From Holosporaceae bacterium (GTDB taxonomy: Bacteria > Pseudomonadota > Alphaproteobacteria > UBA7879 > UBA5542), in assembly GCA_022646525.1 (NCBI GenBank), contig CP060261.1:62001-126000 (forward strand): 64,000 nt of DNA, read 5' to 3'. Below the pieces are notes generated by a model. It made no database searches and was not told where the DNA came from. It worked only from the letters and a program-made list of their open reading frames with translations. The translations under genes and the position numbers were made by a program. This document shows positions 9,395 to 19,271 of the stretch, in pieces (within the stretch, counting starts at the first letter, position 1; each line of letters starts with the position of its first letter).

Positions 9395-9700
9395 CTACCA
9401 ACTTGATTTGGTCATGCCTGGAATTGCTCCCATAGAAGCAAGATCACGCAAAGCAATACGGGACAAGCCCAGTTTACGATAGTAACCACGTGGGCGCCCT
9501 GAGACAACACAGCGGTTACGCACACGAATCCGCGCACCAGAACGTGGAAGCGTTGCAAGTTTCAATGAAGCTTGGAAACGCTCATCAACAGAGGCTACCA
9601 TGTCATACACAGCTTTCTTTAAAGCAAGTCGCTTATCTTTCTGCGCAGCAGAAAGTTGACGGCGCTTTTCATTAACTTGTATGGAACCTTTTCTTGCCAT
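9395..9700 (-). CDS. rpsN: Ribosomal protein S14, long zinc-free form
   Basis: The 101-residue product is the C-minus type: the CXXC zinc motifs of the short form are absent. Conserved features are LPRSGARIRVRNRC, VVSGRPRGYYRKLGLSRI and the end GMTKSSW. S14 is in the 30S head next to S10 and S19. The frame is intact, starting 8 bases after rplE. Confidence 0.98.
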   Translation of the reverse strand: MARKGSIQVNEKRRQLSAAQKDKRLALKKAVYDMVASVDERFQASLKLATLPRSGARIRVRNRCVVSGRPRGYYRKLGLSRIALRDLASMGAIPGMTKSSW

Positions 9701-9708
9701 TGTATCTC

Positions 9709-10248
9709 CTACTTCACAAAGGGCATGCCAAAGCCTTTAAGCAGTGCATGGCCTTCTTCATTTGATTTTGCCGTTGTTACAAGAACAATATTCATACCCC
9801 GAATCTGATCGATTTTATCATAATCAATTTCAGGAAAAACAATCTGCTCCTTGATACCTAAAGAGTAGTTCCCTTTACCATCAAAACTTTTTGGTGAAAC
9901 CCCACGGAAGTCTCTTACACGCGGCAAAGCAATTGTTACTAAACGATCCAAAAACTCATACATGCGTGTACCACGAAGGGTAACTTTAACCCCCAAGTCC
10001 ATTCCCTGACGTACTTTGAAGCCTGCAATTGAATTGCGTGCTTTCGTAACAACGGGTTTCTGACCTGAAATCACTGTTAAGTCAGCGACAGCTGAATCAA
10101 TTTTCTTACTATCTCTTACAGCCTCACCAAGCCCCATGTTCAAAACAATTTTCTTCAAAACAGGAGCTTCCATCGAGCTTTTGTATGAGAACTGATTTAC
10201 AAGCTCTGGGCGTAACTTCTCATTATATACTGTGCGCAACCTTGCCAT
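9709..10248 (-). CDS. rplE: Ribosomal protein L5
   Basis: L5 binds 5S rRNA with L18 and L25 and contacts the P-site tRNA. The intact 179-residue product contains KIVLNMGLGEAV, GQKPVVTKARNSIAGFKVRQ, and the strongly conserved RDFRGVSPKSFDGKGNYSLG, with EIDYDKIDQIRGMNIV near the end. It begins four bases after rplX. Confidence 0.98.
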   Translation of the reverse strand: MARLRTVYNEKLRPELVNQFSYKSSMEAPVLKKIVLNMGLGEAVRDSKKIDSAVADLTVISGQKPVVTKARNSIAGFKVRQGMDLGVKVTLRGTRMYEFLDRLVTIALPRVRDFRGVSPKSFDGKGNYSLGIKEQIVFPEIDYDKIDQIRGMNIVLVTTAKSNEEGHALLKGFGMPFVK

Positions 10249-10252
10249 CTGA

Positions 10253-10573
10253 TTAACCTAACTCTTTACCTGACTTTTTTAAAAAACGAACTTTTTTGCC
10301 TTTAGCATCAACTTTCCGCCCTATTTTAGAAGCGGCTTTTTTATCCGCATCAAAGTGCGATACATTAGATATATGAATGCTAAGCTCTTTTTCAAGCACC
10401 CCGTTCGGATTCGCCGGCGTCGGACGCATATGACGCTTCACAACATTCACACCCTTCACGATGACACGGTGCGTCTCTTTAATGATGCTTGTAATTTCGC
10501 CCTTCTTTCCCTTATGAGAACCAGTTGTGACGATAACGTGATCACCTTTTTTTACATGAAACTTTTGACGCAT
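10253..10573 (-). CDS. rplX: Ribosomal protein L24
   Basis: L24 initiates 50S assembly. The 106-residue product carries the KOW motif at the N-terminus (VKKGDHVIVTTGSHKGKKG) and then VKGVNVVKRHMRPT, both diagnostic. Its start ATG overlaps the rplN stop by one base. The frame is intact. Confidence 0.98.
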   Translation of the reverse strand: MRQKFHVKKGDHVIVTTGSHKGKKGEITSIIKETHRVIVKGVNVVKRHMRPTPANPNGVLEKELSIHISNVSHFDADKKAASKIGRKVDAKGKKVRFLKKSGKELG

Positions 10574-10941
10574 TATAGAACCTCAGGTGCTAGTGAAATA
10601 ATTTTCATAAAGTTTTTGGCACGAAGCTCACGTGTAACAGGGCCAAAAATACGTGTGCCGATAGGCTCGCCTTGGTTATTCAAAAGAACAGCCGCATTCG
10701 TATCGAAAGAAATTTTCGTTCCATCACTACGCTTAATGCCTTGTGCTGTACGCACAATCACAGCCTTGTGCACTGTTCCCTTAGAAACTTTACCCCGCGG
10801 GATTGCTTCCTTCACAGTTACTACAATCACATCACCAATAGATGCTGTTCTGCGCTTAGATCCACCAAGAACCTTAATACACTCAACGCGACGCGCGCCT
10901 GAGTTATCTGCAACCTGTAAACTTGTTTGCATTTGAATCAT
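10573..10941 (-). CDS. rplN: Ribosomal protein L14
   Basis: L14 lies at the 30S-50S interface. The intact 122-residue product starts MIQMQTSLQVADNSGARRVEC and contains GDVIVVTVKEAIPRGKVSKG and AVIVRTAQGIKRSDG. Length and sequence match the family along the whole protein. It follows rpsQ by eight bases. Confidence 0.98.
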   Translation of the reverse strand: MIQMQTSLQVADNSGARRVECIKVLGGSKRRTASIGDVIVVTVKEAIPRGKVSKGTVHKAVIVRTAQGIKRSDGTKISFDTNAAVLLNNQGEPIGTRIFGPVTRELRAKNFMKIISLAPEVL

Positions 10942-10949
10942 AACAACAC

Positions 10950-11192
10950 CTAAGCCTTTTTCTCTTCTGTCAAAACACGCCAGCTTTTATTTTTAGAAAT
11001 AGGACGACATTCTTGAATGCTGACCATATCACCAAGCTTGCATGCATTTGCTTCATCATGTGCCGAAAACTTCTTTGATTTCGTAATATACTTTTTGTAA
11101 ATCGGATGCATAAAACGACGACTCACACGAACAACAACTGTTTTATCGCTTTTGTCGCTAACAACCATTCCTTTTAGTACACGTGCTGACAT
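10950..11192 (-). CDS. rpsQ: Ribosomal protein S17
   Basis: An early-assembly 30S protein. The 80-residue product contains LKGMVVSDKSDKTVVVRVSR, the OB-fold core, and the signature GDMVSIQECRPISKNKSWRV. The frame is intact, six bases after rpmC. Confidence 0.98.
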   Translation of the reverse strand: MSARVLKGMVVSDKSDKTVVVRVSRRFMHPIYKKYITKSKKFSAHDEANACKLGDMVSIQECRPISKNKSWRVLTEEKKA

Positions 11193-11198
11193 TTTTCC

Positions 11199-11414
11199 CT
11201 ACGCTTTCTTACTCTTAGCAGCAGCTTCTCGCACCTGCCCTGTTATTAACGTCTTTGCGCGCGCAACCGTGCGACGTACTTCTTTGATACGGGCAGCATT
11301 CTTCAACTGACCTGTCGTTTTTTGAAAACGAAGATTGAAAAGCTCTTTCTTCATATCAACAACAAGCTTTTCCAAGTCAGTTGTTTTTTTCTTTCTAAGA
11401 TCTGCTATTTTCAT
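11199..11414 (-). CDS. rpmC: Ribosomal protein L29
   Basis: A two-helix 50S protein near the tunnel exit where trigger factor and SRP dock. The 71-residue product shows LRKKKTTDLEKLVVDMKKEL, NLRFQKTTGQLKN and RTVARAKTLI, followed by a short basic tail. It starts 12 bases after rplP, and the frame is intact. Confidence 0.97.
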   Translation of the reverse strand: MKIADLRKKKTTDLEKLVVDMKKELFNLRFQKTTGQLKNAARIKEVRRTVARAKTLITGQVREAAAKSKKA

Positions 11415-11426
11415 CTCAAAATTCCA

Positions 11427-11831
11427 CTATCTGGTTACAAAGCGCGTATTCAAAGGCAACTTTGCCGCCGCCAACGTTAAGGCATCACGCGCCAAATCTT
11501 CTTCAACACCGTCAATTTCAAACATAATGCGACCAGGCTTAACACGGCATGCCCAGTATTCAGGAGAACCCTTCCCCTTACCCATACGTACTTCTGCTGG
11601 CTTCTGTGAAACAGGCACATCTGGGAAGATACGAATCCAAACTTTACCAGCACGTCTTAGGTGACGCGTAATCGCACGACGCGCAGCTTCAATTTGACGT
11701 GATGTCACACGTTCTGCAGTCGTCGCTTTAAGGCCATAATTTCCAAAATCAAGGCTCGTGGCAGACTTAGACATACCATGAATTCTGCCTTTAAAGGCCT
11801 TTCTAAACTTTGTGCGCTTCGGAGCTAACAT
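11427..11831 (-). CDS. rplP: Ribosomal protein L16
   Basis: L16 helps position aminoacyl-tRNA in the 50S subunit. The 134-residue intact product starts MLAPKRTKFRKAFKGR and carries IEAARRAITRHLRRAGKVWI and KPAEVRMGKGKGSPEYW, the latter including the arginine loop that is hydroxylated in other bacteria. It follows rpsC by nine bases. Confidence 0.98.
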   Translation of the reverse strand: MLAPKRTKFRKAFKGRIHGMSKSATSLDFGNYGLKATTAERVTSRQIEAARRAITRHLRRAGKVWIRIFPDVPVSQKPAEVRMGKGKGSPEYWACRVKPGRIMFEIDGVEEDLARDALTLAAAKLPLNTRFVTR

Positions 11832-11840
11832 CTTTTTCCT

Positions 11841-12521
11841 CTATCTATTCACCACATGTTCACGCACTCTACGGTCTTGTGCCATAGGGTCATGTTCCAT
11901 GATATCACCTTTGTAAACCCAGACCTTAATACCACAAGCACCATAGGTGGTAAAGGCTGTAGATACACCATAATCAATATCAGCGCGGAGTGTATGCAAA
12001 GGCACACGGCCTTCTCGGTACCATTCCATCCGAGCAATCTCTGCACCACCAAGACGGCCAGAGCAGTTAATACGAATACCAACAACGCCTGCTTTAAGAG
12101 CAGTTTGAACCGCTCTTTTCATAGCGCGTCGGAAAGAAACACGACGCTCAAGCTGACGCGCAATTGAATCGGCCAAAAGACGTGCATCAAAGTCAGGCTT
12201 GCGAACTTCTAGGATGTTAAGCGTTACATCTGTTCCAACAATCTTGTTTAGAGCCTTCTTAAGCGTGTCAATATCAACACCCTTTTTACCAATAATCACA
12301 CCAGGACGCGCTGAATAAATCGTAACACGCGCTTTTTTATTTGGGCGCTCAATCACAACCTTTGAAACAGCTGCTTGATCAAGATGCTTAAAGATATACT
12401 CACGAATCTTCAAGTCTTGCGCCAAGTAAGTCGCATAGTCTCTGTCACCCGCATACCAACGAGAGTCCCACGTACGATTTACTTTCAAACGTAATGATAT
12501 TGGATTAACTTTTTGACCCAT
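11841..12521 (-). CDS. rpsC: Ribosomal protein S3
   Basis: S3 forms part of the mRNA entry tunnel and helicase. The intact 226-residue product starts MGQKVNPISLRLKVNRTWDS, contains the KH domain segment RPGVIIGKKGVDIDTLKKAL, and the S3 C-terminal domain ARMEWYREGRVPLHTLRADIDY with WVYKGDI. The start ATG overlaps the rplV stop by one base. Confidence 0.98.
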   Translation of the reverse strand: MGQKVNPISLRLKVNRTWDSRWYAGDRDYATYLAQDLKIREYIFKHLDQAAVSKVVIERPNKKARVTIYSARPGVIIGKKGVDIDTLKKALNKIVGTDVTLNILEVRKPDFDARLLADSIARQLERRVSFRRAMKRAVQTALKAGVVGIRINCSGRLGGAEIARMEWYREGRVPLHTLRADIDYGVSTAFTTYGACGIKVWVYKGDIMEHDPMAQDRRVREHVVNR

Positions 12522-12901
12522 TACTTCGACTCCTCACGTTGCTCAACCACAATCTTCATATTACTTGATGTTTTTAAAATTTTACCGCCGCGGCCACGCG
12601 CACGGGCATGGAAACGCTTCATCGTAAACGCCTTCCCTACCTCAACCGTAGACACAAAGAGGCGGTCAATATCAAGCTGATGATTGTTTTCTGCATTTGC
12701 AATAGCAGATGACAATACTTTTTTTACTTCACCAGACGCACGGCGCTTAGAAAACGTAAGCTGTGCCAACGCTTCGTTTACGTGAAGATTACGAATCAAG
12801 CCTGCAATCAAACCTAATTTCTGCGGCGATGTACAAATAACTTTCGCCGAAGCAATTGCTTGATGATCAGCCAGTCTTCTGGGTAAAGATTTTTTACTCA
12901 T
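12521..12901 (-). CDS. rplV: Ribosomal protein L22
   Basis: L22 lines the peptide exit tunnel with its long beta-hairpin. The intact 126-residue product contains SPQKLGLIAGLIRNLHVNEA and the hairpin-and-end signature KRFHARARGRGGKILK. It begins three bases after rpsS. Confidence 0.98.
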   Translation of the reverse strand: MSKKSLPRRLADHQAIASAKVICTSPQKLGLIAGLIRNLHVNEALAQLTFSKRRASGEVKKVLSSAIANAENNHQLDIDRLFVSTVEVGKAFTMKRFHARARGRGGKILKTSSNMKIVVEQREESK

Positions 12902-12903
12902 AA

Positions 12904-13182
12904 TTAGCCTTTCTTCGCCTTTTTATCGGCCGCATGCCCATAGTAAGTACGTGTTGGAGCAAATTCACCCAACTTATGACCCACCATGTTTTCTGTTACA
13001 AATACAGGTACAAACTTTTTCCCGTTGTGAACACCAAACGTAACACCCACAAACTGAGGCAATATCGTTGAGCGACGTGACCAAGTTTTAACCACATCTT
13101 TACGGCCAGAACTAAGTACCTTCTCTGCTTTCTTTAGTAGATAACCATCTACAAATGGGCCTTTCCAAACTGAACGTGACAC
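12904..13182 (-). CDS. rpsS: Ribosomal protein S19
   Basis: S19 pairs with S13 in the 30S head. I use GTG at 13180-13182, because AAGAGGAG lies at normal spacing and the product then starts MSRSVWKGPFVDGYLLKKA as in relatives; a TTG one codon upstream is possible. Other conserved parts are TWSRRSTILPQFVGVTFGVHNGKK-like and HKLGEFAPTRTYYGH. The frame is intact. Confidence 0.97.
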   Translation of the reverse strand: MSRSVWKGPFVDGYLLKKAEKVLSSGRKDVVKTWSRRSTILPQFVGVTFGVHNGKKFVPVFVTENMVGHKLGEFAPTRTYYGHAADKKAKKG

Positions 13183-13195
13183 CAATTAACTCCTC

Positions 13196-14012
13196 TTACT
13201 TCCTTTTACGACGCGACACGATCCACTTATCTGTCGTCTTGTTCGAACGCGTTTTTCTTCCCTTAGTATGCTTCGCCCATGGGGTTACTGGATGACGACC
13301 ACCATTTGTACGACCACCATGCGGGTGATCAACAGGGTTCATAGCAATACCACGAACAGAAGGGCGTTTACCCAACCAACGAGAACGTCCCGCCTTACCA
13401 AGGTTAATGTTTTTTTGATCTGGGTTAGAAACAGCACCAATTGTCGCACGACAGTTAAGTGGGACAAGACGCACTTCACCAGAGTTCAACTTAATCAACG
13501 CACGCCCACCATCACGACCTACATACTGCACATAAGCACCTGCAGAACGCGCAAGCTGACCACCTTTACCAGGCTTCATTTCTACGTTGTGCACAATCGT
13601 ACCAATAGGAATATTCGCAAGCGGCATAGCGTTACCGGGACGAATTTCAACTTTTTCACCAGACGACAGCACATCGCCTTGAGCCACTTTTTGAGGGGCA
13701 ACGATGTACGATAGTGTGCCATCTTCATACTTAAGAAGGGCAATATGGCACGTCCGGTTAGGTCGTACTCAATGCGCTCAACAGTTGCAGTCATATCAAC
13801 TTTAGAGCGCTTAAAATCAATCATACGATAAAGCTTTTTATGCCCACCACCACGACGACGCGATGTAATACGACCATGGTTGTTACGCCCACCCGTCTTT
13901 GATTTACCCGTCACAAGTGACTTTTCAGGGCGTCCTTCCACAATTCAGAGCGATCAACAATAACAAGCTGACGCGTTGAGGGGGTTGTTGGCTTAAATGT
14001 CTTTAATGTCAT
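13196..14012 (-). CDS. rplB: Ribosomal protein L2, two indels
   Basis: L2 is needed for subunit association and peptidyl transfer. The start ATG is at 14010-14012, giving MTLKTFKPTTPSTRQLV. A missing G near 13935 (in LWK-GRPEKSLVTG) and a slip near 13745 (before IALLKYEDGTLSYIVAPQ) interrupt the frame; all three pieces match L2 in order. The C-terminal part contains the functionally critical RGIAMNPVDHPHGGRT with its histidine, and ends WIVSRRKRK. It lies between rplW and rpsS, as expected in the S10 operon. Confidence 0.95.
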
Positions 14013-14014
14013 CT

Positions 14015-14332
14015 CTAAACTCCAACATTCGCATCAATGGTTTGGCCTTGTCTCAAGCGCACAATTGCTTTCTTAAAGTCAGAGCGAACACCACGATGTC
14101 CACGAAATACTTTTTGCTTACCTTGCACCTTTACTGTGTTCACAGAAAGCACATCAACTTTGAAAATTTTCTCAACAGCTTCTGCAATTTCATTCTTGTT
14201 AGCACGCGCATCAACCTTGAACGAATACTGGTTATTCTGCGTTAAGAAGGTCGCTTTCTCTGTCACAAGCGGAGAGCGCACAATTTCATAAGCCGCCGCA
14301 TCGCTTACTTTTTTAAATACTCTATTTTTCAT
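14015..14332 (-). CDS. rplW: Ribosomal protein L23
   Basis: L23 is the docking site for trigger factor and SRP at the tunnel exit. The intact 105-residue product contains YEIVRSPLVTEKATFL, YSFKVDARANKNEIAEAVEK and VLSVNTVKVQGK. The start overlaps the rplD end by four bases. Confidence 0.97.
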   Translation of the reverse strand: MKNRVFKKVSDAAAYEIVRSPLVTEKATFLTQNNQYSFKVDARANKNEIAEAVEKIFKVDVLSVNTVKVQGKQKVFRGHRGVRSDFKKAIVRLRQGQTIDANVGV

Positions 14333-14949
14333 CCGAGCCTCGCTTCAAGGTGATGTACTGCATCTTTTGTCAAAACCAATGTCTTGCACTTCAAGATACT
14401 TAATACATTCGCACCCTGCTGGGGGAGTACATTAACATAAGGCAAATTCTTTGATGCCTTGCAAAAATTCTGATCAAGTGCTTCACCACCAATAAATAGA
14501 GGAGAAACCCAACCATTTTTATCAATGATTGCCTTTAATGACTTAGCCTTCGGTTCTGATGCTTTAAGCTCATCCACAATTACAAGAGAGCCATCAGAAA
14601 CTTTAGAAGAAAGAATAGTTTTCAAAGCAAGCTTCCTAACTTTTTTAGGCAAATCGAACCCGTGATCACGCTTGTGAGGACCAAATACAACGGCACCGCC
14701 ACGCATGTGTGGGCCTCTTAGGCTCCCCTGACGTGCATTACCTGTTCCTTTTTGACGGAAAGGTTTTTTGGTTGTTCCTTGAACAGCCCAAATTTCTTTT
14801 GACTGATGGAATCCAGAACGTGCCTTAGCCATCTGCCATCGCACCATACGGTGAATGATATCAGCGCGGACGGGCACACCAAAAATGCCATCACTCAATT
14901 CAATCGAGCCTGACTTTTTGTTATCTAATGTCTTCGTATCCCACTTCAT
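14329..14949 (-). CDS. rplD: Ribosomal protein L4
   Basis: L4 constricts the exit tunnel and in enterobacteria represses the S10 operon. The intact 206-residue product carries ADIIHRMVRWQMAKARSG, the tunnel loop KPFRQKGTGNARQGSLRGPH, and GPHKRDHGFDLPKKVRKLAL. Start and stop overlap the neighbouring rplC and rplW, indicating coupled translation. Confidence 0.98.
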   Translation of the reverse strand: MKWDTKTLDNKKSGSIELSDGIFGVPVRADIIHRMVRWQMAKARSGFHQSKEIWAVQGTTKKPFRQKGTGNARQGSLRGPHMRGGAVVFGPHKRDHGFDLPKKVRKLALKTILSSKVSDGSLVIVDELKASEPKAKSLKAIIDKNGWVSPLFIGGEALDQNFCKASKNLPYVNVLPQQGANVLSILKCKTLVLTKDAVHHLEARLG

Positions 14950-15594
14950 TGAATTGCTTTCCTTGCTTTTTTAATAGCGTCCCGAATGAGCACATTGGCA
15001 GCTTTGTGCCCTGGCACGGCGCCTTTCAAAAAAATTAGTCCTTTTTCAGAATCAACCTGAACAACTTTAAGATTTTGAATAGTTACCCGTTCAGAGCCCA
15101 AATGTCCAGCCATTTTCTTGCCTTTGAAGACTTTACCTGGATCCTGACATTGACCCGTAGACCCATGAGACCTGTGCGAAAGAGAAGCACCGTGTGAGGC
15201 GCGGTTCCCCGCAAAGTTATGGCGCTTCATTGGGCCAGCAAAGCCTTTACCCAAAGATGTGCCAACAACGTCTACAAATTGGCCTGCTTCAAAATGCTCT
15301 GCATGCATCTGCGTGCCTGTTTCAACCATCGCATCTTCATCAACGCGAAACTCACGAATGCCTTTATTCGGCTCAAACTTGTGTTTTGCATAAAAGCCTT
15401 TTTCTGCTTTTGTCATAGACTTAGGTCGGCCAACGCCAAATCCAATTTGCAATGCACTATAACCATGCTTATCAAGCGTCTTCTGACCAACAACGCGACA
15501 TGAAGAAACACGAAGAACAGTGACAGGCACATGATTCCCTGATCATCAAAGAGTCGGGTCATTCAATTTTTTCTGCAACTAAACCAGTTCTCAT
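14946..15594 (-). CDS. rplC: Ribosomal protein L3, two indels near start
   Basis: L3 nucleates 50S assembly near the peptidyl transferase centre. The ATG at 15592-15594 has AGGA eight bases upstream and yields MRTGLVAEKIGMTRLFDDQG once two missing G residues are restored, near 15571 and near 15540. Without them an internal reading appears to start at PVTVLRV. The rest is intact and includes GKGFAGPMKRHNFAGNRASH, with the glutamine methylation region nearby (STGQCQDPGKVFKGKKMAGH). It follows rpsJ by ten bases. Confidence 0.95.
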
Positions 15595-15604
15595 TTTCTT
15601 CATC

Positions 15605-15913
15605 CTATAACTTAATCTCAACATCAACGCCGTACGAAAGCTCTAGCTTCATCAAGGCGTCAACAGTCTGAGGCGTCCAGTCAACAATATCCAGTACACG
15701 CTTGTGTGTACGAATCTCAAACTGTTCGCGAGACTTTTTGTCGATATGGGGCCCTCGGTTCACTGTAAACTTCTGGATAGCCGTCGGTATGGGGATTGGC
15801 CCCCGCACAAGTGCACCCGTTCTTTTTGCAGTGTCCACAACCTCATGCGCAGACTGATCCAACATACGATGATCGTATGCCTTCAAGCGGATGCGAATCT
15901 TTTGTTTATCCAT
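15605..15913 (-). CDS. rpsJ: Ribosomal protein S10 / NusE
   Basis: S10 is a 30S head protein that also binds NusB and NusG in transcription-translation coupling. The intact 102-residue product includes RIRLKAYDHRMLDQSA and GPIPIPTAIQKFTVNRGPHI, with KKSREQFEIRTHKR. It is the first gene of the S10 block and follows tuf copy 1 by 37 bases. Confidence 0.98.
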   Translation of the reverse strand: MDKQKIRIRLKAYDHRMLDQSAHEVVDTAKRTGALVRGPIPIPTAIQKFTVNRGPHIDKKSREQFEIRTHKRVLDIVDWTPQTVDALMKLELSYGVDVEIKL

Positions 15914-15950
15914 TTTTTCTCCTCAGACCCTTTGGTCAATCAACAATTAC

Positions 15951-17141
15951 TTAAGCGATAATTTTAGCGACGACGCCGGCACCGACCGTACGACCACCTT
16001 CACGAATCGCAAATCGAAGCCCTTCACTCATCGCAACAGGCGCTATCAACTCTACATCCATCGTGATATTGTCTCCAGGCATGACCATTTCTGTGCCTTC
16101 AGGCAACACAACTTGTCCTGTCACATCCGTTGTACGGAAGTAAAACTGTGGTCGATAGTTCGAGAAGAACGGCGTATGACGTCCCCCCTCTTCCTTCGAC
16201 AAAATATACGCTTCACACTTAAACTTCGTGTGGGGCTTCACGCTTCCAGGCTTACAAATAACCTGCCCACGTTCCACATCTTCTCTCTTCGTCCCACGAA
16301 GAAGAAGTCCAACGTTGTCTCCAGCTTCACCGCTATCAAGCAACTTACGGAACATCTCTACACCTGTGATAGTTGTCTTCTGTGTGTCGCGGAGTCCCAC
16401 AATCTCACACTCTTCTCCAACCTTCACAACACCTGTTTCAATACGTCCCGTCACAACTGTTCCACGTCCTGAAATAGAGAACACATCCTCAACAGGCATC
16501 AAGAATGGCTTATCCACTTCTCTCTTCGGCTGTGGAATATAACGATCTACTTCTTCCATCAACTTCAAAACAGCGTTCTTACCAAGCTCTGGGCTCTTAT
16601 CTTCCAATGCACACAATGCTGATCCACGCACCACAGGAATATCATCTCCAGGAAAGTCATAGCTGCTCAACAACTCACGTACTTCCATCTCCACCAAGTC
16701 CAACAACTCAGGGTCATCCACCATGTCGCACTTGTTCAAGAATACACAAATTGCAGGTACTCCCACCTGACGCGCCAATACAATGTGCTCTCTCGTCTGT
16801 GGCATCGGTCCATCGGCTGCGTTCACAACCAAGATCGCACCATCCATCTGCGCTGCACCCGTGATCATGTTCTTCACATAGTCTGCGTGCCCAGGACAGT
16901 CAACGTGCGCATAGTGTCGGTTCGCCGTCTCATACTCTACGTGTGCCGTTGAAATCGTAATCCCACGCGCCTTCTCTTCCGGCGCCGCGTCAATCTGATC
17001 ATACGCCTTAAACTCAGCCCCACCCTGCTCAGCCAATACTTTCGTAATCGCTGCCGTCAACGACGTCTTCCCATGGTCAACGTGCCCAATCGTTCCTATA
17101 TTACAATGCGGCTTCTTCCTCTCAAACTTCTGCTTTGCCAT
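15951..17141 (-). CDS. tuf: Elongation factor Tu, copy 1 (intact)
   Basis: EF-Tu delivers aminoacyl-tRNA to the ribosome as a GTPase. The 396-residue product has G1 GHVDHGKT at residues 19-26, G3 DCPGHADY, G4 NKCD, and the beta-barrel domains with RGITISTAHVEYET and the C-terminal GVVAKIIA. It sits between fusA and rpsJ, as in the classic str operon. Its DNA is almost identical to the second copy at 31992-33181: two synonymous differences (16053 and 16068) and a C6 run at 16183-16188 that is C5 in the other copy. Confidence 0.98.
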   Translation of the reverse strand: MAKQKFERKKPHCNIGTIGHVDHGKTSLTAAITKVLAEQGGAEFKAYDQIDAAPEEKARGITISTAHVEYETANRHYAHVDCPGHADYVKNMITGAAQMDGAILVVNAADGPMPQTREHIVLARQVGVPAICVFLNKCDMVDDPELLDLVEMEVRELLSSYDFPGDDIPVVRGSALCALEDKSPELGKNAVLKLMEEVDRYIPQPKREVDKPFLMPVEDVFSISGRGTVVTGRIETGVVKVGEECEIVGLRDTQKTTITGVEMFRKLLDSGEAGDNVGLLLRGTKREDVERGQVICKPGSVKPHTKFKCEAYILSKEEGGRHTPFFSNYRPQFYFRTTDVTGQVVLPEGTEMVMPGDNITMDVELIAPVAMSEGLRFAIREGGRTVGAGVVAKIIA

Positions 17142-17189
17142 CTCTCTCTTCTCTTTCTTTCAGTTTCCAAAAAATTAAAATACAGTTAC

Positions 17190-19269
17190 CTATGCGCTCA
17201 TAGATTCCTTAACCTGCTCTGCTACCGCTTGCGGCACTTGCTCATAATGGTCAAATTGCATCGTATACTGCGCTCTACCTTGGCTCATTGAACGCAAAGT
17301 ATTAACATATCCGAACATACTTGCCAATGGCACCATTGCAGAAACAACACGCGCATTGCCTTGGTCTCCCATACCAGTTACCTGGCCACGGCGACTATTA
17401 AGGTCTCCGATGATATCTCCCATATACTCTTCAGGCGTCACAACTTCAACCTTCATCATAGGTTCAAGCAACTTTGGCCCGGCTTTGGCAGCCCCCTCAC
17501 GGAAGGCGGAACGGGCCGCAATCTCAAAGGCCATAACGCTCGAGTCAACATCATGATAAGCCCCATCAACCAAGCGAATCTTGAAATCAATAACAGGAAA
17601 CCCTGCCACAGGGCCAGCCGCCATAGACGAAAGAAGACCCTTTTCAACACCTGGGATATATTCTTTTGGAACAGAACCACCAACAATTTTGCTTTCGAAG
17701 TGATATCCTTCGCCTGGCTCAGATGGCTCAAATTCAAGCTTGATGCGGGCAAATTGCCCCGCACCACCACTTTGCTTTTTGTGCGTATAGTCAACCGTTG
17801 TAGGCTGAGTCAACGTTTCTCTGTAAGCAACCTGTGGCGCCCCCACGTTTGCCTCAACCTTAAACTCACGTTTCATCCGATCAACGATAATATCAAGGTG
17901 AAGCTCACCCATGCCTTTGATCACTGTTTGACCAGATTCATGATCAACACTCACACGGAAAGACGGATCTTCTGCCGCAAGACGCCCAAGAGCAATCGAC
18001 ATTTTTTCTTGGTCTGCCTTAGATTTTGGCTCAACCGCCACTTCAATTACTGGATCTGGGAATTCCATTTTTTCCAAAATAATCGGGTGTTGTGGCGCAC
18101 ATAAGGTTTCACCTGTTGTTACAGATTTCAATCCACACAAAGCGATGATATCACCTGCAACCGCTTCTTTGATATCTTCACGACTATTCGAGTGCATTTG
18201 GAGCATTCGACCTACGCGCTCTTTGTTTTCTGTGATCGAGTTCAACACCTGATCACCCGAACGAAGAATACCCGAATAAATACGTATGAATGTCAACGTC
18301 CCAACAAATGGGTCCGTCATAATCTTAAACGCAAGCGCAGAAAAAGACTCATCATCGGAAGATTTCCGAGTCATTTCCGTTTCACCCTTTAGGTCAACAC
18401 CTTTTACGGAAGGCACCTCAACAGGCGAGGGTAAATAATCAACAACAGCATCTAGAAGCGGCTGCACACCCTTGTTCTTAAAGGCCGTCCCACACAAAAC
18501 AGGCACAAAACGCAAGCCAATTGTTCCCTTACGAATGCACTTCTTCAAAAGTTCTTCAGAAGGCTCTTCCCCTTCAAGATACTTCTCAAGAGCCGTATCA
18601 TCCATCTCAACAGCTTGCTCAATCAACTTAGCACGATACTCATTAGCCTGATCCTGAAGGTCTGCCGGAATATCTTCGAGTATAGCTTGCTCCCATAGAC
18701 TCGTCATTCCACACAACTGCCTTCATCTTAACAAGGTCGACCAATCCGCCAAATTCAGACTCAGCACCAATAGGAAGATGCACAACAAGCGGTTGCGCAC
18801 CCAAACGATCTTCAATCATTTGAACACATCTGAAGAAGTTTGCCCCAATACGGTCCATTTTGTTTACAAAACAGATACGCGGCACACCGTACTTATCGGC
18901 TTGGCGCCATACAGTTTCAGACTGAGGTTCAACACCCGCCACACTGTCAAATACAGTTACTGCGCCATCAAGAACACGCAATGAACGCTCAACCTCAATT
19001 GTGAAGTCAACGTGACCAGGGGTATCAATGATATTAATTTGATGATTATTCCAAGAACAAGTAGTCGCAGCAGAGGTGATTGTAATCCCTCTCTCTTGCT
19101 CTTGCTCCATCCAGTCCATTGTTGCTGCACCGTCATGGACTTCCCCGATCTTGTGTGACCGACCGGTGTAAAAAAGAATACGTTCAGTTGTTGTGGTTTT
19201 TCCCGCATCAATGTGGGCCATGATGCCAATATTGCGGTACTTAGTAATGTCGACCTTACGCGTTGCCAT
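17190..19269 (-). CDS. fusA: Elongation factor G, one indel
   Basis: EF-G drives ribosome translocation and recycling. The ATG at 19267-19269 follows AGGTGGT; an in-frame GTG three codons upstream is less likely. The G domain has AHIDAGKTTTTERI at residues 18-31, DTPGHVDFTIEVERSLRVLD and NKMDRIGANF. A single slip near 18690, between MGASY and LEDIPADLQ, divides the protein. Domains II-V follow intact, with GMGELHLDIIVDRMKREF, the domain IV loop and the end TMQFDHYEQVPQAVAEQV. The start region overlaps the rpsG stop closely. Confidence 0.96.
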
Positions 19270-19271
19270 AC

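Noticed and set aside
15951..16900. Long open frames antisense to both tuf genes and to rpoB
   Set aside because: They overlap highly conserved genes on the opposite strand, have no recognisable domains, and are identical in both tuf copies only because the coding strand is.
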